Origin: JBBPXY01 sp038200435
Lineage (GTDB): Bacteria > Actinomycetota > Thermoleophilia > Solirubrobacterales > Solirubrobacteraceae
Direction of reading: 5' to 3'
NCBI GenBank assembly: GCA_038200435.1
Contig: JBBPXY010000054.1
Span: 1 to 19,540 of the forward strand
Length of the DNA stretch: 19,540 bases
Both the position numbers and the translations under genes were made by a program. Within the stretch, counting starts at the first letter, position 1. Every line of letters begins with the position of its first letter. The notes beneath the pieces were generated by a model, which made no database searches, had not been told where the DNA came from, and saw only the letters and a list, made by a program, of their open reading frames with translations. Positions 13,795 through 19,540 of the stretch are shown here, piece by piece.

Positions 13795-14963
13795 AGCTGG
13801 GAGTCGTCGATCTCCAGGCCGAGCAACGTACGGCCCGTGAGCTCCCACGTGGCCGGGCCGACGAGCATGTGCTGTGTGGCCGCGTGCACGTCGCGAAACC
13901 GGCGCTGGAGCGGGCTCGACTCGTAGATCGCGCTTCCTCCCGCCAGTCCATACGCGGCGTCGACGGCCTCGGCGCTGGCCTGCACGGCGTGGGTTGCCGC
14001 CAGCCTAAGGCCCGCGCGCAGCTCGAGTCTGACGGTGGCGGATGGGTCCGCCTGCGCGGCGGTCCAAGCCTCGTCGAGCGCGGCGAAGAGCCCGGCCCGG
14101 GCGGCGCGCAGGGCGGCCTCGGCGCGGGCCATTCCGGCCTGGGTACCCGACCGCTCGGCCAGCCGGCGAGCGCTCATCGCCGGCGTCTTGACGCCCGCGA
14201 GCTCGGCCAGGTCGTCGAGCGCTCCGCGCGCGGTGCCCAGCGCGACGCCGGCGATCGACACCGCGAGCAGGCCGAACGGAGGGAAGGCGTAGAGCGCACC
14301 CGGCTCCCGCGGGGTGTCGGTGGTCAGCGAGGCCGAGCGGGCCGCGGGCACCTCGAGGTCGGTGACGGCCATGTCGTGGCTCCCGGTTCCCCGCAGGCCC
14401 GAGACCGACCAGGTGTCGATCACCTCGACTTCGTTCTTCGGGAAGAGGACGAGGCGCACGTCGGGTCGTCCCCCGGGCCCCGTGCGCGGTTGGTCTCCGT
14501 CGAGCACGACGCAGCCGCCCATAAGCCAGTCGCAGTTCATGACGTTGCTGGCAAAGCGCCAGCGTCCGGTCACTGTGAGGTTCGCGCCCGTCGCTTGCGC
14601 GCGACCCATCGGGGCGAAGACGCCCCCGGCCACGGTGCCCGGGCCGCCGAAGACCTCGGCGGCGGCATCCGCGGGCAGGTAGGCGGCAAGCATGCCGGAC
14701 GTGGCGCAGACCGCCACGCACCAACCGGCGGCGGCGTCGCCGCGCGCCAGTGCCTCGACCGCTGCCAGGAGCGTGTGCGGCGCGACCTCTCCGCCGGCCA
14801 GGCTCGCGGGCACGCACATGCGGTACAGGCCGGCCTCGGCCAGGGCGCTCGACAGGTCGGGGGTGAGCCGCCGCTCGCGCTCCGTCTGCTCCGCCGCCCG
14901 CGCTACTTCGGGTGCGAGCGCCAGGGCGGCCTCGAGAACGGATGGGTCAGCGATGGGCGGCAT
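13791..14963 (-). CDS. Acyl-CoA dehydrogenase-fold flavoprotein (group D monooxygenase-like)
   Basis: This 390-residue protein reads from ATG 14963, with ggaagg eight bases upstream; an upstream GTG/ATG extension is rejected for this reason. The order is N-terminal helical domain (VARAAEQTERERRL, LAEAGLYRMCVPASLAGG), the middle beta domain (VTGRWRFASNVMNCDWLM, WSVSGLRGTGSHD with the G-S-H/TGS motif), and a C-terminal helical bundle ending LQRRFRDVHAATQHMLVG. The absence of an obvious catalytic Glu and the GTGSHD plus RDVHAATQHM motifs point to the HsaA/HpaB-like reduced-flavin hydroxylases rather than true acyl-CoA dehydrogenases. A partner flavin reductase is not seen in the window. Confidence 0.88.
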   Translation of the reverse strand: MPPIADPSVLEAALALAPEVARAAEQTERERRLTPDLSSALAEAGLYRMCVPASLAGGEVAPHTLLAAVEALARGDAAAGWCVAVCATSGMLAAYLPADAAAEVFGGPGTVAGGVFAPMGRAQATGANLTVTGRWRFASNVMNCDWLMGGCVVLDGDQPRTGPGGRPDVRLVLFPKNEVEVIDTWSVSGLRGTGSHDMAVTDLEVPAARSASLTTDTPREPGALYAFPPFGLLAVSIAGVALGTARGALDDLAELAGVKTPAMSARRLAERSGTQAGMARAEAALRAARAGLFAALDEAWTAAQADPSATVRLELRAGLRLAATHAVQASAEAVDAAYGLAGGSAIYESSPLQRRFRDVHAATQHMLVGPATWELTGRTLLGLEIDDSQL

Positions 14964-15023
14964 GCTCGGTGCCTTCCCCCGAGCGCCTGCTCCCAACCGG
15001 GGCGTCTGTCTCGCTCTGGCGGT

Positions 15024-15036
15024 TAGCCTCTATCCG
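15024..15036 (+). promoter_or_regulatory. Leaderless-type promoter of the GH31 gene
   Basis: TAGCCT (15024-15029) followed by ctatccg leads directly to GTG at 15037. There is no Shine-Dalgarno sequence. The same TAGCCT-N7-start layout recurs before the ABM gene at 18530. A -35 match is not obvious. Confidence 0.45.
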
Positions 15037-17277
15037 GTGAGATGGTGGCGGGTATCGGTCGGGCTGGGAAGCGCCGCATTGGCGATCGTCTGCGCCCCCG
15101 CGCAAGCCGATGCCGCAGTGACCGTGAAGTCGGGCAGCCTCACTGCGATCGTCACCGCCAATCCCTGGAACGTCCGGCTCGTCGACACCCATCAGCGCAC
15201 CGTCCTGCGCGAGAGCGCGCGTCGCGCGAGCGGGCCCTCCGGCAGCCTCGGGTATCGCACCGCACTCGGCTGGTCGCACGCGACCCGTGCGAGTTCGCTC
15301 AAGCTGGTCGCCTCCGCCGCGGTCGCTGAAGTGCAGACGACGGGACTCGGCGCGCTGAGCGTGCGCATCGCTCCCGATGGCGAGGGGTCGATCTCGCTCA
15401 CTTCGAGCACCGCCACACCGGGCGTCGAGGTCAGCGGCATCGGGTTCGACGCGGCCCGCACCGAGAAGTTCTTCGGCTTCGGCGAGCGCTCCAACGCGGT
15501 CGACCAGCAGGGCCGAGAGGTCGAGAACTACGTCTCCGACGGTCCGTTCCCGTCGCAGGACCGCAACTACGTGAAGCCCACCACGCCGCCCTGGGCCACG
15601 CGCGACCGCGACGACTCGACGTACTACCCAGTGCCGTGGATGCTCTCGGGCCGCGGTTACGGCGCGCTCATCGGCAACGACGAGACAAGCGTCTTTCGCA
15701 TGCGTTCCGACGATCCGGGCACGTGGAGCCTGGAGGCCGAGAGCGCGCGGCTGAAGTTGCGATTCTTCGCGGGCCCGACGCCGGCCGCGGCGCTGGGCCG
15801 CTTCACGCGCGCGACCGGCCGGCAGCCTGCGCCGCCGGCTCCCTATGCGTTCGGCCCGTGGTTCCAGACGGGCCAGAAGAACAAGATCCCTCTGGCCGAG
15901 GAGGCGGCCGACGTGAAGAAGCTGCGTACGGCCGACGCTCCGGTCTCGCTCGCCGAGACGCAGATGCACTTCCTCCCGTGTGGGGCCCAGCGCGGCAACG
16001 AGGCCTACAACCGCCAGCGCACGAACTTCTTCCATTCCCAGGGGCTTGCGCACCTCATCTACTTCAACCCGCTCATCTGCACCTCGTATCAGCCGGTCTA
16101 CTCGCAGGCCGCGCAGGCGGGAGTGCTACAGCGCGCGCCGGGGGGCCAGCCGTTCGTCTACAACGGCTTCGTCGGAGGAAGCGAGCCCGCGGGCTTCACG
16201 GTCGAGCCGCTGTCGCAGTTCGACTTCACCGCACCGGGCGCCCAGGCGTTCTACGGGCGGTTGCTGCGCGAGGCCTACGACGGGGGCCACGACGGGTGGA
16301 TGGAGGACTTCGGCGAGTACACGCCGCCGCAGGCGGTCTCGGCCGACGGCACTCCGGGCCCGGCCATGCACAACCGCTACCCAACGACCTACCACTGCGC
16401 CGCCTACGACATCGCGCGCCGGCTGCCGCGCCCCCTGATCCGCTTTCAGCGCTCGGGGTGGACGGGCAGCGCCCGCTGCGCCTACGACGTGTGGGGAGGC
16501 GACCCGACGACGGTGTTCGGCTTCGACGGACTCTCCTCTTCCGTCAAGCAAGCACTCAGCATGGGGATGTCGGGGGTGAGCCGGTGGGGCAGCGATATCG
16601 GCGGCTATGACTCCTTCGGGCCCGCCGAGAGGCTCTCGCCGGAGCTGCTTCAGCGCTGGATCGAGTTCGGCGCGGTCTCGGGCGTGATGCGCACCAAGGG
16701 ATCGGGCCTGGCCATCCCTTCCTACCGGCGGCCGCAGATCTACGACGACGACGTGCTCCCCGTGTGGAGGCGCTACGCCAAGCTGCACACTCAGCTCTAT
16801 CCCTACCTCGATGCGGCCGATGCCACCTATCGCGCGACGGGCGTTCCGATCATGCGGCAGCTGGCGCTCGCGTACCCGAGCGACGCGCGGGCGGCGGCGC
16901 GGGATGACGAGTTCCTCTTCGGCCCCGACCTGCTGGCGGCGCCGGTGGTCGAGGGCGGTGCGCGGCGGCGCGGTGTCTACCTCCCGCGCGGGCGCTGGAT
17001 CGACCTGTGGCGGAGCGCGGCGTACGTGGGGCGGAGCGGAGCGATCGGGTTGCGCCGCGCGCGTGTGCTGAGCGGTGCACGTTCGGTGGGCTTGCCCGCG
17101 CCGCTGGGCGAGCTGCCGTTGCTGGTGCGGGCCGGCGCGGTGCTGCCGATGCTCAGCGCCGACGTCGACACCCTCGCGGGGTACGGGCACGGGCGCGGGT
17201 TGGTGCATCTGGGCGAGCGGCGGGATCGGCTTTCGCTGCTGGCGTTCCCGCGGGGTTCTTCGGTGAGCCGGTTCTAG
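15037..17277 (+). CDS. Secreted glycoside hydrolase family 31 (alpha-glycosidase), truncated by in-frame TAG
   Basis: This GH31 enzyme of 746 residues is read from GTG 15037, which begins a signal peptide (RWWR, then VSVGLGSAALAIVCAPAQADA). The open frame extends about 345 bases upstream through the opposing gene, but that stretch is shadow. After an N-terminal beta-sandwich (FFGFGERSNAVD near 147-158) comes the TIM barrel with nucleophile Asp424 in WMEDFGEYTPP and acid/base Asp520 in WGSDIGGYDSF, then the PVWRRYAKLHTQLYPYL and EFLFGPDLLAAPVV segments of the family. It should hydrolyse exported alpha-linked sugars; specificity (glucoside, xyloside or sulfoquinovoside) is not settled. Translation stops at TAG 17275-17277, but coding sense continues in the same frame to 17532 (see next feature), so the C-terminal sheet domain is cut off. 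Confidence 0.9.
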   Translation: MRWWRVSVGLGSAALAIVCAPAQADAAVTVKSGSLTAIVTANPWNVRLVDTHQRTVLRESARRASGPSGSLGYRTALGWSHATRASSLKLVASAAVAEVQTTGLGALSVRIAPDGEGSISLTSSTATPGVEVSGIGFDAARTEKFFGFGERSNAVDQQGREVENYVSDGPFPSQDRNYVKPTTPPWATRDRDDSTYYPVPWMLSGRGYGALIGNDETSVFRMRSDDPGTWSLEAESARLKLRFFAGPTPAAALGRFTRATGRQPAPPAPYAFGPWFQTGQKNKIPLAEEAADVKKLRTADAPVSLAETQMHFLPCGAQRGNEAYNRQRTNFFHSQGLAHLIYFNPLICTSYQPVYSQAAQAGVLQRAPGGQPFVYNGFVGGSEPAGFTVEPLSQFDFTAPGAQAFYGRLLREAYDGGHDGWMEDFGEYTPPQAVSADGTPGPAMHNRYPTTYHCAAYDIARRLPRPLIRFQRSGWTGSARCAYDVWGGDPTTVFGFDGLSSSVKQALSMGMSGVSRWGSDIGGYDSFGPAERLSPELLQRWIEFGAVSGVMRTKGSGLAIPSYRRPQIYDDDVLPVWRRYAKLHTQLYPYLDAADATYRATGVPIMRQLALAYPSDARAAARDDEFLFGPDLLAAPVVEGGARRRGVYLPRGRWIDLWRSAAYVGRSGAIGLRRARVLSGARSVGLPAPLGELPLLVRAGAVLPMLSADVDTLAGYGHGRGLVHLGERRDRLSLLAFPRGSSVSRF

Positions 17278-17532
17278 GGGGGTGAGCGCGTCTTGTCCCA
17301 GGAGTCTTCTGGGCGCGGGCGCGCGCGTGGCTGGAAGCTCTTTGTCTTGGGAGAGCGGACGAGGACCTACCGCGTGCAGGCTTCGCTCTCGACTTTGGCG
17401 CGTCCATTCGTCCCACATCGCTTGGTCGTCAACGGGCGGCTGGTGCCCCGGCGCCGCTGGCACTTCGACCGCCGTACGCGCGTCCTGAAGTTCGCCGCCC
17501 GCGGGCGCCATCTGCGCGTGTCCGTGCGCTGA
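17278..17532 (+). pseudogene. Detached C-terminal domain of the GH31 enzyme
   Basis: In the same frame as the GH31 gene, directly after its TAG, 84 codons read GGERVLSQESSGRG, then GWKLFVLGERTRTYRVQASL, PFVPHRLVVNGRLVPRRRW and HFDRRTRVLKFAARG up to TGA at 17532. This looks like the small beta-sandwich with VxVNG that ends many GH31 proteins. A single base change (for example TAC to TAG) would separate it. It could also be translated on its own from TTG 17293, but no ribosome-binding site is seen. Readthrough of the TAG would restore an enzyme of about 831 residues. Confidence 0.7.
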
Positions 17533-17585
17533 GTCGACACACCCGCGTGGTGTAACGCGCGGTTTGGCGAGGGATCATCGGCGTC

Positions 17586-18545
17586 GTGAGCCGAGTGGTC
17601 GACATTCGACATGACATAGATGCACTATGTCGACCAGTCGACGCATTGATCTCCGAAATCGCCGCCCGGCAGCATGGCGTCGTTGCTCGGAGACAGCTAA
17701 TGGCCCTTGGGATGAAGCGCGGCGCGATCCAGCATCGAATGGACGTCGGCCGGCTGCACCCCGTGCATGCCGGGGTGTACGCCGTGGGCCATCCTCGACT
17801 CGTCGGAAAGAGCCGCTGGATGGCCGCCGTGCTCGCGTGCGGCGAGCACGCTTTCCTCAGCCATCTAAGCGCCGCGGCGCTCTGGGGGCTGTTGCAGGTG
17901 AACCGGTCGAAGGTGGACGTGACCGTCGCTGGCCGCAGCCGGCGAAGCTGTGCCGGCATATGTCTGCATCAGCCCCGCTCCCTTTCCAGATCCGACACCA
18001 CCACCCGCGACGGAATCCCGGTCACCACCGTCGCCCGCACGCTCCTCGATCTCGCCGAAGCCGTAGACGAGCGGCGGCTCGCGCGCGCGTGGGAGGAGGC
18101 CGAGCGGCTCAGGCTGCTCGACGTCAGCGCCATCAACGGACTCCTGCAAGACCACCCGAACCGCCGTGGCACCAAAGCTCTCCGCGACCTCGTCCGCGAG
18201 CAGCGCACCGCGGCACCCACGCGCTCCGAGTTCGAATCTCTCTTCCTGGACCTGTGTCGCGAACACGGCCTCGACCTGCCACAAGTCAACACTCTCGTCG
18301 AAGGATTTGAAGTCGACGCCGCCTGGCGCGACCGCCAGCTGGTAGTCGAGCTCGACGGCTACGAGTTCCACCGCACCCGCCGGGCCTTCGAGCGCGACCG
18401 CACACGTGACGTCCAGCTACAGCTGGCCGGCTACCGCGTCGTGAGGCTGACCTATCGACGAGTCACCACTGAACCCGACCGCGTGGCGAGCATCATGCGC
18501 CGCCTCCTCGACCCAGTAGCCTCAAGCGCATGGCCGAAGAGGTAA
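17586..18545 (+). CDS. AbiEi-type winged-helix plus DUF559 nuclease-like protein
   Basis: This 319-residue protein starts with an AbiEi-like winged helix (ISEIAARQHGVVARRQLMALGMKR, RLHPVHAGVYAVGHPRL near 22-71). The middle region has GIPVTTVARTLLDLAEAV. From about 210 it ends in a DUF559 domain of the very-short-patch-repair/PD-(D/E)XK fold: TRSEFESLFLDLCREHGL, FEVDAAWRDRQLVVELDGYEFH, YRVVRLTYRRV. Residues E-x-x-F, the D of VDAAW, and E-L-D form the expected metal site. AbiEi is an antitoxin of type IV TA systems, but no AbiEii nucleotidyltransferase is adjacent, so this is the common stand-alone actinobacterial form of unknown role. The start is uncertain: GTG 17586 or TTG 17646. Confidence 0.85.
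   Translation: MSRVVDIRHDIDALCRPVDALISEIAARQHGVVARRQLMALGMKRGAIQHRMDVGRLHPVHAGVYAVGHPRLVGKSRWMAAVLACGEHAFLSHLSAAALWGLLQVNRSKVDVTVAGRSRRSCAGICLHQPRSLSRSDTTTRDGIPVTTVARTLLDLAEAVDERRLARAWEEAERLRLLDVSAINGLLQDHPNRRGTKALRDLVREQRTAAPTRSEFESLFLDLCREHGLDLPQVNTLVEGFEVDAAWRDRQLVVELDGYEFHRTRRAFERDRTRDVQLQLAGYRVVRLTYRRVTTEPDRVASIMRRLLDPVASSAWPKR
17613..17631 (+). repeat. Palindrome gacatag-atgca-ctatgtc near the 5' end of the AbiEi/DUF559 gene
   Basis: A perfect seven-base inverted repeat with a five-base spacer, flanked by three tcgac words (17600-17640). It lies 28 bases after GTG 17586 or 15 bases before TTG 17646. It could be an operator for the protein's own winged helix if the start is the downstream TTG, or a hairpin in the mRNA. 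The repeat is certain; the role is inference. Confidence 0.45.
18517..18529 (+). promoter_or_regulatory. Leaderless-type promoter of the ABM gene, inside the upstream gene
   Basis: TAGCCT (18517-18522) plus caagcgc stands directly before ATG 18530, within the last codons of the AbiEi/DUF559 gene. The layout is identical to that before the GH31 start. Confidence 0.4.
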
Positions 18546-18850
18546 CCGTCGTCGCCACCGCCAAGATCAAGTCAGGCCTCGAAGAGGACGCGCTCGCGAT
18601 CCTGCGCGGAGTCATCGAGGACATCCACGGAGAGGAGGGGTGCGTCAAGTACACTCTTCACCGCTCTCAGAACGAGCCGGGCTCCATCGCCATCGTCGAG
18701 CGCTGGCGCTCGCAAGAAGACCTCGACAAGCACTTCAAGGAGCCGCACATGGCCCCGTATGCGAAGGCGATCGAGATGCTCTCCGAGCCGCCGCACATCC
18801 TCTTCTGCGAGCAGCTCGAAATCGGCGACCCGGTCAAGGGATCGCTCTAA
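18530..18850 (+). CDS. ABM-type monooxygenase (YgiN-like, ferredoxin-fold)
   Basis: This 106-residue protein belongs to the antibiotic-biosynthesis-monooxygenase fold: VTVVATAKIKSGLEEDALAIL, EEGCVKYTLHRSQNEPGSIAIVERWRSQEDLDKHFKEPHM, and final PPHILFCEQL. The E-RW-x-S-x-x-DLDKH-x-x-xPH core is the recognised signature of this group, which usually forms dimers and acts on quinols or polycyclic phenols, sometimes cofactor-free. It overlaps the AbiEi/DUF559 gene by 16 bases and is followed after five bases by the P450 gene, so the two oxidases may act together. Confidence 0.9.
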   Translation: MAEEVTVVATAKIKSGLEEDALAILRGVIEDIHGEEGCVKYTLHRSQNEPGSIAIVERWRSQEDLDKHFKEPHMAPYAKAIEMLSEPPHILFCEQLEIGDPVKGSL

Positions 18851-18855
18851 CGAAG

Positions 18856-19540
18856 GTGGCGGCCACCGCGGAGAGCGCTTTTCCCCCAGGGCCGCCGCTG
18901 CCGCGCTGGGTGCAGACGCTCGGCTTTCTCTTCGCTCCCGTCCCGTTCATAGAAGGCTCCCGGCGCCGCTACGGCGACGTGGTCACGTTCGGCAGCCTCT
19001 TCGACTCGCGGTTCGTGATGGTCTTCGATCCCGAAGCGATCAAGCAGGTGTTCCGCGCGCCGCCGAATCGCATGCGGGCGGGGGAGGCCAACGCGTTGCT
19101 CGGACCGGTGCTGGGTGAGCGGTCCGTCCTGCTCGCCGACGGAGCCGAGCACCTCCGCCAGCGGCGCCTCCTGCTGCCCCCTTTCCACGGCGAGCGGATG
19201 CGGGCCTACGAGCAGGTGATGACCGAGGCGGCCGACCGGGCGATCGACTCCTGGCCCGTCGGCGAGGAGCTGACCCTCCTCCCGGCGATGCAGTCGCTCA
19301 CGCTCGAGGTGATGATGCGCGCCGTGTTCGGAGTGGCCGAGGGGCCGCGCCAGGACGAGCTTGCCCGCCGCCTTCGCGCGATGATCGACCCCGTCTCCAG
19401 AAGGGTCGGGATCGTCGTGCTCCTGCTCTCGGGCGGCCGCTTCGGCAACCGCGGCGCCGCCCGGCGCTTCGAGGAGCAGAAGAAGCGCGTCGACGACATG
19501 ATCTTCGAGGAGATCGCGTTACGCCGGGCCGAGCCCGACC
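18856..19540 (+). CDS. Cytochrome P450, N-terminal part (runs off the window)
   Basis: From GTG 18856, five bases after the ABM stop, 228 codons run to the window edge. The start reads ESAFPPGPPLPRWVQTLGFLFAPVPF, the proline-rich entry of bacterial P450s. RRRYGDVVTFGSLFDSRFVMVFDPEAIKQVF then gives the beta-1 sheet and B helix. HLRQRRLLLPPFHGERMRAYEQVM is the helix C heme-propionate-contacting stretch, followed by VMMRAVFGVAEG. The I-helix oxygen-binding motif, ExxR and Cys ligand lie beyond the end. The style resembles the CYP110-like bacterial group, but this is only a likeness. There is no strong ribosome-binding site; coupling to the ABM gene is likely. Confidence 0.9.
   Translation, partial: MAATAESAFPPGPPLPRWVQTLGFLFAPVPFIEGSRRRYGDVVTFGSLFDSRFVMVFDPEAIKQVFRAPPNRMRAGEANALLGPVLGERSVLLADGAEHLRQRRLLLPPFHGERMRAYEQVMTEAADRAIDSWPVGEELTLLPAMQSLTLEVMMRAVFGVAEGPRQDELARRLRAMIDPVSRRVGIVVLLLSGGRFGNRGAARRFEEQKKRVDDMIFEEIALRRAEPD

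Noticed and set aside
14692..15036. N-terminal extension of the GH31 protein
   Set aside because: This part is opposite the flavoprotein gene, and the signal peptide begins at GTG 15037.
1..19540. CRISPR arrays, prophage genes, rRNA or ordinary tRNA genes
   Set aside because: No regularly spaced repeats, no phage structural or integrase genes, and no tRNA-like fold besides the tmRNA were seen.

Overview
This is a high-GC bacterial window with dense genes on both strands, GTG/TTG starts, many apparently leaderless starts (a TANNNT -10 box 6-7 bases before the start codon), a tmRNA gene without an encoded CCA end, and actinobacterial-style families (LLM flavin oxidoreductase, DUF1697, DUF899, AbiEi-DUF559). 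The best guess is an actinobacterium of the Thermoleophilia/Solirubrobacterales kind. That placement is inference from gene style, not from a marker gene search.

Layout. 1-256: 3' tip of a transposase, its probable IS end, and a perfect 13-bp inverted repeat. 257-1663: two membrane proteins on the minus strand, one a site-2-type metalloprotease. 1727-2092: ssrA (tmRNA), encoding the short tag ADSHEFALAA. 2123-2652: a one-base-overlapping antitoxin/MazF-type toxin pair starting 30 bases after ssrA. 2653-3451: gene debris, with remnants of a PqqC/TenA-like protein and of a second unknown protein joined head to tail. 3565-5424: a CurA-type NADP-dependent oxidoreductase and a SAM methyltransferase. 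5463-6238 (minus): an alpha/beta hydrolase broken by one frameshift. 6324-8699: an internally deleted DUF899 protein, a MoaD/ThiS-like ubiquitin-fold protein ending in Gly-Gly, an Asp-box beta-propeller protein, and a GNAT acetyltransferase. 8687-10882 (minus): a large secreted esterase. 10923-11285 (minus): a VOC protein, divergent from a four-gene plus-strand run (11320-13794) of DUF1697, HD phosphohydrolase, hotdog thioesterase and LLM oxidoreductase. 13791-14963 (minus): an acyl-CoA-dehydrogenase-fold flavoprotein. 15037-17532: a secreted GH31 glycosidase whose last 80 or so residues are cut off by an in-frame TAG. 17586-18545: an AbiEi/DUF559 protein. 18530-19540: an ABM monooxygenase and the first part of a cytochrome P450.

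Most of the region is chromosomal housekeeping and accessory metabolism: small-molecule redox, thioesters, lipases/esterases, and extracellular carbohydrate and ester hydrolysis. The ssrA-TA-debris stretch looks like an insertion-prone spot. The most unusual items are the MoaD-like/Asp-box propeller pair, the repeated leaderless promoters (including a 34-base divergent one), and the cluster of lesions (GH31 amber, DUF899 deletion, hydrolase frameshift, chimeric remnant). The lesions could be real decay or, for the single-base ones, consensus errors. No CRISPR array, prophage module or clear multi-gene defence system is visible.
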